NCBI RefSeq assembly: GCF_000003195.3 | Contig: NC_012872.2 | Location: 23,460,066-23,524,065, forward strand | Reading direction: 5' to 3' | Source: Sorghum bicolor | Lineage: Eukaryota; Streptophyta; Magnoliopsida; Poales; Poaceae | DNA: 64,000 bases | In this document: positions 24,201 to 34,083 of the stretch, in pieces | Numbering within the stretch: position 1 is the stretch's first letter | How the letters are laid out: every line of letters starts with the position of its first letter | The notes under the pieces: generated by a model | What the model was told of the DNA's origin: nothing | Database searches by the model: none | The model's input: the letters and a program-made list of their open reading frames with translations, nothing else | Position numbers and translations under genes: made by a program

Positions 24201-24522
24201 AAGGAGTTTCGTCTTCTAAGTCTGGTTCATCTAAAAGCTCTAGAGATGCAGCCTTTACTTCCTCCATAGGATCAGGCAAAAGATATGACTCGGCCTTATT
24301 ATTTAAGGAGTGTGAAATTATCATTGGGAATTGAAAAGTTTTTCCAAAAGAAATGTGTAGCTTTCCAGTATGACCTTCATAAAGGAGTCTTCTAAAAGGT
24401 TGTCCTATCAATAAGTCGAAGTCCCATGTATCAAAGATATAGAAGTTCAAATGAACCATGGAGCCTTCTACCGTAAGAGGTAGGACATTAATAATTCCAA
24501 GACTGGGGACTAATCGTCCCAA
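21233..24522 (-). pseudogene. pol of element E (protease part, RT, RNase H, integrase), one frameshift
   Basis: The first segment (24522-21793) holds, in order, the distal protease region (LLIGQP), RT with the catalytic block [11 protein letters not shown] and [17 protein letters not shown], RNase H ([14 protein letters not shown], then [11 protein letters not shown]), and the integrase zinc finger [15 protein letters not shown]...CGPCQRHG. The integrase core follows, with D in [10 protein letters not shown] in VISDGGAHF and E in GQAE. One missing A in an A-rich run near 21838 shifts the frame; the C-terminal integrase continues at 21787-21233 ([22 protein letters not shown]). All catalytic residues of RT, RNase H and integrase are present, so a sister copy could be active. 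Confidence 0.9.
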
Positions 24523-25625
24523 GAATCCTTTATGACCTTTGTTGTGGGGGTTAAGACAAGATTTTTAAATAGTTTAAGTGCAAAAGATTCAGACATAATG
24601 TTGATCCCCACAACAGGATTATAAAGAGCATTAAATCGATCAGAGTTATAAGCACAGCGTATAGTTATAGAGGGTGTGTCCAAACGGATCACATCAGAGG
24701 AAAGCTCTGATTCCTCCAACCATTCGCTACTCATCACTGAGATAAGCTCTCTCAATTGATATTCACTTGGTAAATAATTGCTAAACTGGCCGTTTTGGGG
24801 TTTGTCAATAGAATGGTAGTTTGAAATATTTCCAAAATCGGCAAAAAGATCGGATTCTATATCCAGCATGAAGTCCGGTACTGGAATTTCTTCCTCTTGT
24901 GGCTCAGAACTTGGGATAGCTAAAGTAGATGAAAAATTTGGCAGAGTGTCTACTTCGGCTTCGTAGGTTTCATCATGAAGGGTATTATCCATCTCAGCTT
25001 CTAGGATTCTATCTAGGATCACTCTAGCTTCATCAGCAGGGATGCGAAAGAAAGAACCTCTAGACATTGTGTGTAGCATTTGTTTGTGATTTTTATGAAG
25101 ACCTCGAAAAAAGTGAAATAAAAGAACAGGGTCTTCAAGATTAAGGTTTGGACCAGATTCTAAAAGATCAGAAAAACGTTTCCAGGATTTTCCCAAAGTT
25201 TCATTATCTTTTTGTTTAAAAGATAGGACTTCGAGTCTAAGGTCGGCTATACGGTCAAGGGAATAGAAATCTAGACAAAAGTTGGCTCGTAAAACTCCCC
25301 ATTCACCTTGTTGTTGACTTACCTTCTGACTGTACCATTGTCTAGCTTCTCCCTTTAGAGAAAAAGGAAAAAGCTTCCAACGTAAAGTCTTATCAGAAAT
25401 GCCTTCAATGCGAAGACAATCACATGTTTGCTCAAAATCTCTAATATGAAGGTAAGGGTTTTCGTCTTCCTTTCCCGAAAAATATAGGTTTCGAATCATG
25501 GCAATCAACCTAGAACTTAACTTATACTGGGATGTTTGGATAGGCTGTGATGATTCCCATGGTAAAAGGTCAGTTGCTAAAGGGATTACAGACTCATGGA
25601 TCGATTTAGAATTTTGGTTTTCCAT
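24510..25625 (-). CDS. gag with start of protease region, element E
   Basis: The start is taken as ATG at 25625 (MENQNSKS), because upstream residues in the same frame are a hydrophobic translation of leader sequence. The capsid core carries [18 protein letters not shown], typical of Athila/Ty3 Gag. No CCHC knuckle is found. The C-terminal end enters the protease region, but where D-T/S-G is expected the sequence reads LYNPVVGIN, so no catalytic Asp is visible. The frame ends at 24510 and pol continues in another frame overlapping by 13 nt. This is either a single-base mutation or recoding; a mutation is more likely. Confidence 0.82.
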   Translation of the reverse strand: MENQNSKSIHESVIPLATDLLPWESSQPIQTSQYKLSSRLIAMIRNLYFSGKEDENPYLHIRDFEQTCDCLRIEGISDKTLRWKLFPFSLKGEARQWYSQKVSQQQGEWGVLRANFCLDFYSLDRIADLRLEVLSFKQKDNETLGKSWKRFSDLLESGPNLNLEDPVLLFHFFRGLHKNHKQMLHTMSRGSFFRIPADEARVILDRILEAEMDNTLHDETYEAEVDTLPNFSSTLAIPSSEPQEEEIPVPDFMLDIESDLFADFGNISNYHSIDKPQNGQFSNYLPSEYQLRELISVMSSEWLEESELSSDVIRLDTPSITIRCAYNSDRFNALYNPVVGINIMSESFALKLFKNLVLTPTTKVIKDSWDD

Positions 25626-25732
25626 AAGGTAAGAATAAAGAAAAATAAATAAAGAATATATAAGATAAGAAAAGATAAAAGTATAGATACAAGCTAATAG
25701 CAAGACATAGGTTATCTCAGCAACCGTCTTTC

Positions 25733-25750
25733 TCCCCGGCAACGGCGCCA
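25733..25750 (-). other. primer-binding site, tRNA-Asp type (element E)
   Basis: Minus strand TGGCGCCGTTGCCGGGGA, 8 nt from the LTR edge at 25759, with the same spacer octamer AGCATTTC as B and B'. Confidence 0.88.
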
Positions 25751-25758
25751 GAAATGCT

Positions 25759-26991
25759 TGTTGATATTTGGGAACGCAATAAGGAATTGATCCGCAAGCG
25801 CACGGATATCGGTGAGCATTTCACCCGGGAAATTATCCAGAGTATCGTATTTATTTTTTTACCACTAGGAGAAAGAGTGCATCTGACTAACCGGTCTATT
25901 ACTACTAACCTTTAGGCACAAAGAATGTCTTTCGATGTGAGTGATAAATAGAGAAGACTGCAACTGTAGTCTCCTTCTAACCTTGGTAAGGATGATCTAC
26001 TGTTCTAATGGGGAGGCTAACGGAATCTAGACACCACAAAGGATGTTCGACCCGCACCTATAAACCCTATCCTTCCTGCTAACGAGATGTGATCTACAAA
26101 GGTAGCTCGGAAATGTCACGTTCCTCACTACTACCACGGTCCAGCTAGTCAGGGAATATCTATGAGTACCCCAGCCTAAACACCACGTTTACGCCAGCAA
26201 TGATTACTCTAAACTCTACGCGAAGAGATTAAAGTAAACTCATAAACCATAAGAACAATAAAACAAGAACTTACTAGAATTTAGAAGTCGAATTACTGAA
26301 GAATCCTAGGAGCAAGCTTCGGGTTAGGAGAACTTGATCCCGCAGGTACAAGCTTGGAGTAGACACCGACAGGCCGGGTTTCCTCCACTCTACACCTCCA
26401 CTCTATATCTCTCAATCTAGTAGAAACTAGAAGATCTATTTCTACCTTACATTGATTGCTAAGCCTAAAAAGAAATATTAATTAGAGAAGAGGTTTTCCT
26501 TCGAGGGCACCCCTCAGTCTCTATGATAATTTCTTCATGTCTTCCAGGGGCCAGGGGGGCCTCGCTTATATAGTCCTCCCCTTCTATGCGTTTTTGGGTC
26601 GATAGCCGAGGTGGTACTATGTTTTTCTTAATCCAATAGGTCGGTGGAATATCCCGAGCGAAGGAGTCCTGAATTGGCTCCAGCAGGGGGGCGGGCGCCC
26701 AGGCTACCAGGGCGGGCGCCCTGGGCCTGGCCCAACTTCGCCTCCGCTTCGGTCTCGTGGCTTCTGGAGTCTTCTAGATGATGTAAAATTGCGCGGTGCG
26801 TTGATATCTCTATGTAATCCTGACATGTGGGCCTTTCTTCCTTATTTCCTGATAACCCCCTGCAGAAATAGATAAACAACAAAACTCGTGGAATTCTGTC
26901 AGATCAAACCCTAATTCTATGTGCTGGTTGCATATTGGTCCTTTCTTTTGTTTATTTGATAATTAAAATTGATACTTAAGAACCGTCAACA
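25759..26991 (-). mobile_element. 5' LTR of element E
   Basis: 1233 bp, same length as the 3' LTR. Differences noticed include positions equivalent to CCACAAGC/CCGCAAGC, GTGAAAAA/GTGATAAA and CTTTGCC/CTTCGCC. The paired GC units are at 26689-26700 and 26710-26721. Confidence 0.93.
26689..26721 (-). promoter_or_regulatory. paired GGGCGCCCGCCC module, 5' LTR of E
   Basis: Two perfect units 21 bp apart on the minus strand, about 116 bp upstream of the LTR TATA near 26566. Confidence 0.75.
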
Positions 26992-26996
26992 CGCGT

Positions 26997-27850
26997 ACCC
27001 AGATCTACACCCACCGGGGTCCCCTTGCGACTGACAGTGGGTCCCCGACCCCACCGGTCAGCGAGACCGAGAGGGAGCTCACCTCCGACGAGCAGATCTC
27101 GCCGGCGGTGAGGTCTCCGGTCACGGGGTAAGCACCAACGTGCTCCCCGCAGCGAGGCGCACCCAACGGTACCCTTGGATTGGCCGGAGGATGACCGGAA
27201 CACCTCCGACGAGCAAGCATGGCGGCACGGCGGCGCTGCTCGCCGTGGCCAGGCCGCTCCGGTGCGGTAGAGCGTGCGCAAACGGCTCTCCGAGCTTCCT
27301 CACCACCCTACCGACATAGCGCACCCAAGAAACAGCGAAATGAGGCAGAGAAACACAAGATCCGTCGCGGCGGAGCACTCCGGCGAGCTCGGGGTAACTC
27401 CGGCGAGCGATTCACGGCGCTCGACGGACTCTCACCTTGGTAGAACGCGCACACAAGCTTACCCTAACGATGGCGAAGGCGCTGGTGCTCTCGGCGGTGA
27501 GCTTGAGGCTCTGGTGCGGTCGGCGGCGAGCGGCGGGGCTTTCTCCGGCAATGGCGCGCGGAGGAGCTGCTGTTGCTGCGCGGTGCGAGCGGAGGGAGGA
27601 AGGAGAAGGAGGGCGCGGGGGACAGAACAGAGGAAATGGCCTGGGAGCCTGAGCCGGCATCCCGACCAGGGGGGGTTGGAGGCCGGCCGCGGCGCGTCCA
27701 ACGCCGGCGTACGGCCGCCACGTGGCCGGCGCTGGGTGGAGCGAGGCACGTCCGCGCGCGCGGGAGAGAGGGGAAGGGGGAGCAGGCCGGGCCGCTCGCT
27801 GGGCCGAAAGGGGAGCGGGGTTGGCCCAGCAGCGCCTGCCCCTTTCCCTT
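26997..27850 (-). other. CpG-rich gene-like segment of LTR A (left copy)
   Basis: Strongly GC- and CpG-rich block with many overlapping open frames on both strands and GTGGGTCCCC-type motifs typical of grass gene leaders. The same block is at about 36640-37490 in the right LTR, and a diverged one is in LTR D (55010-55800). No frame shows a known domain, so I do not call a gene. Confidence 0.55.
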
Positions 27851-28332
27851 TTTTTTGAATTTCTTTTCTCCAAATTCTTTCTAAATTCATTTGGACCAAT
27901 TTAAAATCACTTTCACCTCTTGCTCCCAAAAACAAAGTTGTTCCAAAACAAAAACTCTACAACTTTGCTTTAATAAGCAAGACCAAATTCCAACTAGAAT
28001 TTGAATTGCAAATTAAAACTTAGCTCTAGGTTTTTAAATAAATTCAATTTGGAAATCTTGTATAAATTCCATTTCTCAAATTCCATAGCTCCAAAATTTA
28101 CACAAAAATACTCTAAATTCTTCTTACACATAAATCAACCTAGTTTGAATATTTTACATTTTTAGAAGCAAGCATCATATGTTTAACATAATTAAAACAC
28201 ATGAAATAAAGCACATAAAATCATGTTTTGGGATGAATGACATGCTCATGATGCTATGCTTGATGAGAATGCTTATGCATGTTGTGATAGGGCTAAATGC
28301 ATGCTTAAGACCTAGGGTGTTACAGCCCTTCC

Positions 28333-31300
28333 TTAGGGAAATCTCGTCCCGAGATTTTGGGTTACTAACCATTTCTTATGAAATTTTGGATAAACTGTTT
28401 TCAAGTAATCCTCTGTTTCCCAGGTGGCATCCCTATCGTCATGATGACTCCACACCACCTTATATGTTCTGACAATTCTGTTTCGTGTTACCCGTTCCTT
28501 GGTATCCACAATTCCCACTGGTTGCTCCTTATACTCTAAGTCTGCTTTTATTTTGATCCCTCGAGGTTCAATTCTTTGCTCAGGTACTTTCAAACATTTC
28601 CGCAGTGGCGACACATGGAAGACCGGAAAGATCGAGCTCAACTCTTCAGGTAACTGGATCTTGTAGGCCACGGGGCCTTACCTCTCCAGTATTTGGTACG
28701 GTCCCACATACCTGGGTGCAAGCTTGCTTCGAACTCGGAAACGTTGGACTTTCTTCATTGGCGTAACCTTGAGGTACACATAGTCACCTACTTTGAATTC
28801 AAGTGGCCTTCTTCTCTTATCAGCATAACTCTTTTGTCGTGATTGCGCTGCTTGCATATGCTGCTGTATGATTTGCACCTTCTTCTCAGCCTCATTCACG
28901 AAGTCGATACCATAGTATCTTCTCTCACCAGGTTCAACCCAGTTTAACGGAGTTCTACATCTCCGACCATACAAAGCCTCGAACGGGGCCATCTTGATGC
29001 TCTCTTGATAACTGTTATTGTAGGAGAATTCAGCCAGAGGTAACCATGATTCCCATGATCCCTTGGACGATAGCACACAGGCCCTCAGCATATCTTCTAA
29101 CACTTGTTTTAGCCTCTCCGTTTGGCCTGAAGTATGGGGATGATACACCGTGCTTCTTATCAGACTGGTCCCCAAATTCTTATGCATCCGCTCCCAGAAG
29201 TGAGCGGTGAACTGTGGTCCTCTATCTGATGTGATGGTCTTGGGAATGCCATGCAACTTGACAATCTCAGCCATCTTGCATCAACACACACCCCAGGCCA
29301 CTCTTCGATGCGTCGTAAAACACATCAAAAGGCTTTTCGATATTAGGTTGGGCCAGAACGGGAGCAGTGGTTAGCAACTTTCGCAAGGTGCGGAAGGCTA
29401 ACTCACACCCTTCCGTCCAGACAAACTTATGGTCCTTTTGTAGCAAACTTGTCATTGGCTTGGCAATCTTGGAGAAGTCAGGTATGAATCGGCGATAATA
29501 CCCGGCCAGACCAAGAAAACTTCTAACTTCCGAGATAGAAGTTGGTGGCTTCCAGTCCATGACTTCCTGCACTTTTGACGGATCCACAGCAATCCCTTCT
29601 TCAGACAGAATGTGTCCTAGGAAAGGAACTTTCTTCAACCAGAGCTCACACTTGCTGAACTTGGCATATAACTGATGCTCTCGTAATCGTGTCAGCACGA
29701 TTCTCAGATGCTCGGTGTGATCTTGCTCATTTTCTGAATAAACCAGAATATCATCGATAAACACCACAACAAACTTATCCAATTCTGGCATAAAGACTGA
29801 ATTCATCAGGTACATGAAGTATGCAGGAGCATTCGTCAATCCAAAGGACATGACAAGATACTCGTACAACCCATATCTGGTGGAAAAAGCAGTCTTTGGG
29901 ATATCTTGCGGACGAATCTTGATTTGGTGATACCCAGACCTCAAATCTATCTTAGAAAACACTTTTGCCTTGGACAACTGATCAAACAGGATATCAATCC
30001 TTGGCAAAGGATACTTATTCTTAATTGTCACTGCATCGAGTGGACGATAGTCCACGCACATGCGCAATGACTGATCCTTCCTTTTCAGAAACAACGCTGG
30101 ACAACCCCATTCCGACGAGCTTGGCCGGATGAACCCTTTATCCAGTAACTCTTTTAGTTGATTCTTCAACTCAGCGAGTTCGTTTGGTGGCATCCGGTAC
30201 GGCCTTCTAGATATTGGTGCTGTACCCGGTATCAACTCGATTGCAAACTCTACTTCCCTATCTGGGGGAAGTCCTCGTAATTCCTCAGGGAAAACATCAG
30301 GGAACTCACAGACTACTGGGATCTGTGGTAATGGAACCACGTGCGTAGCACAAGAGATGCTAGCAAAGTCAAGACGATGGGGCAGAGGTACTTGAAAAGA
30401 GGTGCTGCCCTGTGGTTCTCTGAGAGATAACATCCTCTTCCCAGTATCTATGACAGCATCCCATTCTCTCATCCAGTTCATGCCCATGATAACATCCAAA
30501 ACTAACCCAGGCATGACCACTAGATTTACCCTAAAAACTCGGCCACTTATATCCAGGGTTGCCCCTCGGACCACTCTATTGGTCAACACATCTGCCCCTG
30601 CTGAGCTGATGCGGTAGCCATAAACCGGATGTGTAACTAGTTGACTATGCTTTTGTGCAAATGCTTGGCTCGTGAACGAATGCGATGATCTAGAATCAAA
30701 CAAAACAACTGCGAGATGTTGGTTGACAGGAAACATACCAGCTGTTACCGGTTCTCCTTCCGGGATCTCCTCGATCGAGGTATGGTGCACACGAGCTGGA
30801 TAGGTTGGCTGCTGCCTCTTGGGGTAGGGACATTCCTTAGCGAAGTGCCCCATCTTGTGGCAGTTATAGCACGGACCCTTGGGCGCATTGTTGACGGCAG
30901 GTGCTGCAGCTTGAATTGCCTTTGGCTTGGCAGGGGCTATTGCCACTTTGTACGGTTTCTGCTGTGTTGGATGCCCGATGTTCCTTCTCTGCGGCGGTCG
31001 GAACCTAGCACCTGGGGCAGGAGGATGATACTGCGGTCGCCCTGTCACGGGTGCCCTGGACTGGGATGATCCGGCTTCAAAAGCCCTCTTACGTGACTTG
31101 GATGCACTGTAGTTGTTGTTATTGTTCTCTTGGGTGAGACAGTCACTAATGTAAGCATTGAAGGTAGCCCTGGCCCCTGTACCCATGGTCTTCAGCATCT
31201 TTGGATTCAAGCCCCTCTGGAAACTAGCAATCTTCTTAGCCTCCATGTTTACAAATTCAGGGGCATAGCGAGCGAGATTATTGAAAGCATGTAGATACTC

Positions 31301-31897
31301 CTTCATCGATTTCGTCCCCTGGGACAGCCTCATGAACTCCCCAACCTTCATTTCAACCACACCCGGAGGAATGTAATTTCCCCAGAAAGCTGTGGTGAAA
31401 CGGTTCCAGGTAATTGGGGTCCCCTCTGGGTAGGTGGTACGGTGATGGGACCACCAAATCCCAGCGGGTCCTTGCAACTGATGTGCCGCATACTCAGCCT
31501 TAAGTTCTTCTGTCATTCGGAGAAGACGAAACTTCTACTCCATGGTGTTGATCCACTCATCTGCCTCAAGCGGTTCCAAAGCCTCTTTGAAGATTGGTGG
31601 CTTGGTATCCATGAAGTCCTTGAACGAACTGTACTGGTTGACCTCTCAGCCACCCTGATTATCCCCACGACGGGTGTTGTCAGCTATGTTGCGCAGAGCT
31701 TCTTCCATGTTGCGCTGCATCTATTCCATGTTGCGTTGGCTCCCCAGAAGCTGTGCGAAAAACACGTCCGCAGTGTACGGAGGAGGCGGTGGTGGTGGCG
31801 GTGTTGGTGCTCTGTCCTCATTCCGTTGAGCCCCACCTCCGGACGTTCCTGCTCCAAGGCCCGGATTGTTGTTACCCCCGCCACGTGTTTACACCAT
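28333..31897 (-). pseudogene. gag-pol of element A (Tekay chromovirus), multiply broken
   Basis: Gag starts at ATG 31897. Stops occur at 31889-31891, 31721-31723, 31646-31648 and 31535-31537, all explicable by C-to-T changes. The long open part (31516-29267) has a capsid region, the zinc knuckle [14 protein letters not shown], a protease with DSR in place of DSG, and RT with YRRFIPDF and [10 protein letters not shown]. After the block [20 protein letters not shown] it jumps near 29277 straight to the second half of integrase ([21 protein letters not shown]), so RNase H, the HHCC finger and the first catalytic Asp are gone. After a stop at 28678, the C-terminus (28671-28333) carries a chromodomain-like segment (VTRNRIVRTYKVVWSHHDDRD) as in Tekay elements. 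It cannot encode a working polyprotein. Confidence 0.93.
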
Positions 31898-32219
31898 CTG
31901 CATACGTCAATCATAAGCAATCGTTAGGAGTTGCCAGCAACGGTAGAAATGTGTAGAATCATGCCGTACTGAATTTACTGAGGGAATAAATTCACACAAT
32001 AAACAGAGGCACAACAATTCATCATCTACGCACAACATCACTAATAGATTACATAACATTCACGCAACAAGGTTCGCGTACATCCAACTTGCCAGCATAC
32101 ATACACTGGACTTTCAGCACTAACTCATAAAGTTTTACATAGCCCAGATCCAAAGGTACAAGACATGCCATGCAACATATATCTCAAAAGAAGAAGGACT
32201 AGGTCTAGAGCCATAGCAT
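31898..32219 (-). other. spacer between extra ORF and gag of element A
   Basis: About 320 bp, AT-rich. A TATGCAG|ATGG sequence just before the gag ATG could be a splice acceptor used to bypass the upstream ORF. Nothing else recognised. Confidence 0.45.
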
Positions 32220-33263
32220 CTACTCGCTATGATCACTATCCATGCCGGAGCCATCCTCATCCTCATCTGCACTAGAAGCTGCTCCTATCGCGGGATCCGC
32301 ATCCATCTCGTCCTCAAAGTCTAGCTCAGCTGCTCCAGGCAGGTGGTGAGGGTGGAGCTGGTTATGCAGCTGGTGGATCTCCTCATGCAAGTTCTCATTG
32401 TACTCCTCGGCATTAGCTAGCTGCTGCTCTAGCTCTAGCTGTCGGGCCCTCAAAGTGTCCTCCTCGTACCAGGCTTCATTCCTCTGACCAAGCACATGGA
32501 CTAGCATGCGCTCGCAGTTCCTGTGAGCAGTAGTCACCCTATCCTTCTGCTCCCGCACTGCAAGCAGGTCCTGACTCAGCTCACTGTTCTTCTGGACTGC
32601 CTGATCTCTCTCTGTGGTCACACGGGCCAACTCTGCCTGCAGCCTCTCAACCTCTGAGTCAAACTCATGCTGCAACTGACGCTTCTCATCCTGGACGGTG
32701 AGAAGAGACCTGAACAAGCGACCCAAACAACGCTCCAGGCCTCCATAGGTCTTCATCAAGGCGTACATGGCACTCATAGCTGCGCTGTCACTGTGCTGGT
32801 CCTCATCCGCACTCCTCTCTAGAGCATTCACCTCGGACTGATCCCACACTGAAGTGTAGGGGTCACCCCGGGGAAACACCCCAGCGAAGGCGTGGGCCAG
32901 CTCCTGTGGAAACCTCTCCATGAGGTCCCTCAGAACTGCGAAAGCTGCCCTGCTGGCACCATGGAAAGGCGTGACACCTCGGGACTCGTACACCCAGCCG
33001 CCCCAAGCAGGGTCTCCTCCACTGGTAGGGACAACTGCCTCGATCCCCACCAGGGTCTCGTCACCAAGCGGCTCCTTATCCCAATAGTAGCGAGGCTCCC
33101 TTTCTTCGGGATACCCCATCGAACTGAGCACCCTCCAAAGCAAAGTGGGCATCCCAAACTCCTCCAGGAACTTGCTCTTATGCCGCGAGCTCCTAGCTGC
33201 CAACGGATGGCGAGGGGCCCGCCCACCAGTGGACTTGCGAGCGGTGAGCCTAGTGCGTGCCAT
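32220..33263 (-). CDS. upstream accessory ORF of element A: histone-H3-tail-like N-terminus, coiled coil, acidic tail
   Basis: Complete 347-codon ORF between the primer site and gag, in sense. The start is ATG at 33263 (an in-frame TTG three codons upstream is ignored). Residues 2-18 read ARTRLTARKSTGGRAPR; aligned to histone H3, 16 of the first 21 residues after Met are identical. Lys9, Ser10 and Thr11 are kept, while Lys4, 14, 18, 23 and 27 are R, R, H, R and H. Residues about 33-118 look globular (helix, strands, then GASRAAFAVLRDLMERF), loosely like a double-stranded-RNA-binding fold. Residues about 189-306 are coiled coil and 311-347 strongly acidic (SADEDEDGSGMDSD). There is no histone fold. 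It is intact although gag-pol of the same element has at least five stops and a large deletion. Role unknown; an H3K9-tail mimic acting with the element's chromodomain or on host silencing is an inference. Confidence 0.85.
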   Translation of the reverse strand: MARTRLTARKSTGGRAPRHPLAARSSRHKSKFLEEFGMPTLLWRVLSSMGYPEEREPRYYWDKEPLGDETLVGIEAVVPTSGGDPAWGGWVYESRGVTPFHGASRAAFAVLRDLMERFPQELAHAFAGVFPRGDPYTSVWDQSEVNALERSADEDQHSDSAAMSAMYALMKTYGGLERCLGRLFRSLLTVQDEKRQLQHEFDSEVERLQAELARVTTERDQAVQKNSELSQDLLAVREQKDRVTTAHRNCERMLVHVLGQRNEAWYEEDTLRARQLELEQQLANAEEYNENLHEEIHQLHNQLHPHHLPGAAELDFEDEMDADPAIGAASSADEDEDGSGMDSDHSE

Positions 33264-34083
33264 CTGTTGCAAATGGAATACCGTGGGTAAGAGCGAGGAT
33301 TACCTTTAATTATTTTATTTAGAATTGGGACAGATTAAATTAAGGGGGAAAGTAAGCAATGATATGAAATGAACATGATGCATGCACGAACTTACGATCT
33401 CACAAACTTAGAAACAAGGTTAACACTAAGCGGTATATGCGGTGGCACACAACGTTCTCTTATAACGTAACTAGCGTTCTAAGCGAGAACGTGGTTAGTG
33501 TACCTGCAGAAAACTCATTTCAGCCCACCCACAGTATGACCGTGCAGAACAAGAATTTAAAACTATGCACTCCACATACACGGACACCCGTCCATGCATC
33601 TGACGTGTCACTACCCACATCATCGCCCTAATGACGGCATCGCCTCTCAGGATGGAATTCCCAACATGCGGTACTGTTTCCAAGACACACCAAAGCATGT
33701 GTGCATGACACAGTACCTAACAACACTTCCCTAGACCGGCAGTGTATCCGATCATGCTCTCACAGCTCCCACTTACCATGGCGTAGAGGAAAAATGGATC
33801 CATACATTACCACTCAAATGAATGGTACTCATACTATTGCACGCCGTATGAGCGACGAAATAAAAATATGATGCATTAACCCCCAAGTCAGTACTTAGCT
33901 AGCCACCTTAGAGTCCTTAACTGGGCATAAAGGATATGACCGTGGCACACTAAATAGTTTCCCAAAACTTAGTTTAACACCTTGATCATTATTAATTAAT
34001 AAAATCCTTTATTAGACCGGTTTAGATTTTGTTTAGAACGTACTTATGAACAGTAACTCGCTAAACCTTGCTCCGATGCCAGC
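33264..34083 (-). other. leader of element A with hairpin and primer-binding site
   Basis: About 820 bp without a credible gene. The minus-strand TGGCATCGGAGCAAGG at 34081-34066 is an imperfect match to the tRNA-iMet primer site used by Tekay elements. At 33452-33492, ACGTTCTC and GAGAACGT form a stem. A tighter alternative, CGTTCT-AAGCG-AGAACG at 33475-33491, is nested inside. Confidence 0.6.

Larger units (their letters stand above)
17675..26991 (-). mobile_element. element E: young Athila-type LTR retrotransposon
   Basis: Both LTRs are exactly 1233 bp (17675-18907 and 25759-26991). I count about eight base differences by eye, roughly 0.65%, making E the most recent insertion here. On the minus strand the order is LTR, tRNA-Asp primer site, gag, pol (protease region, RT, RNase H, integrase), an extra ORF with its own TATA, a 1.3-kb 3' region and LTR. 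RT motifs [13 protein letters not shown] and [11 protein letters not shown] place it in the Athila lineage. Two single-base frame breaks disturb gag-pol. It shares LTR U3 sequence and several cis signals with B and B'. Confidence 0.93.
15084..28324 (-). mobile_element. left (3') LTR of element A, interrupted by element E
   Basis: The LTR is in two parts, 15084-17674 and 26997-28324, about 3.9 kb together. It aligns with the right LTR with scattered substitutions, a roughly 30-bp length difference near 16785 and an 8-bp one near 27225. The part 26997-27850 is very GC-rich and gene-like. The purine-rich AAGGAAGGG just inside 28325 on the minus strand marks the 3' polypurine tract. Confidence 0.92.

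Noticed and set aside
27274..27858. Long GC-rich ORFs in LTR A (also 36913-37661)
   Set aside because: Open frames overlap on both strands, as expected from GC-rich sequence with few stop codons. No domain, and no consistent frame between the two LTR copies.
32220..33263. A host histone H3 gene fragment
   Set aside because: Only the tail is H3-like. The rest has no histone fold, and the ORF sits exactly between the primer site and gag of element A in sense orientation, so it belongs to the element.
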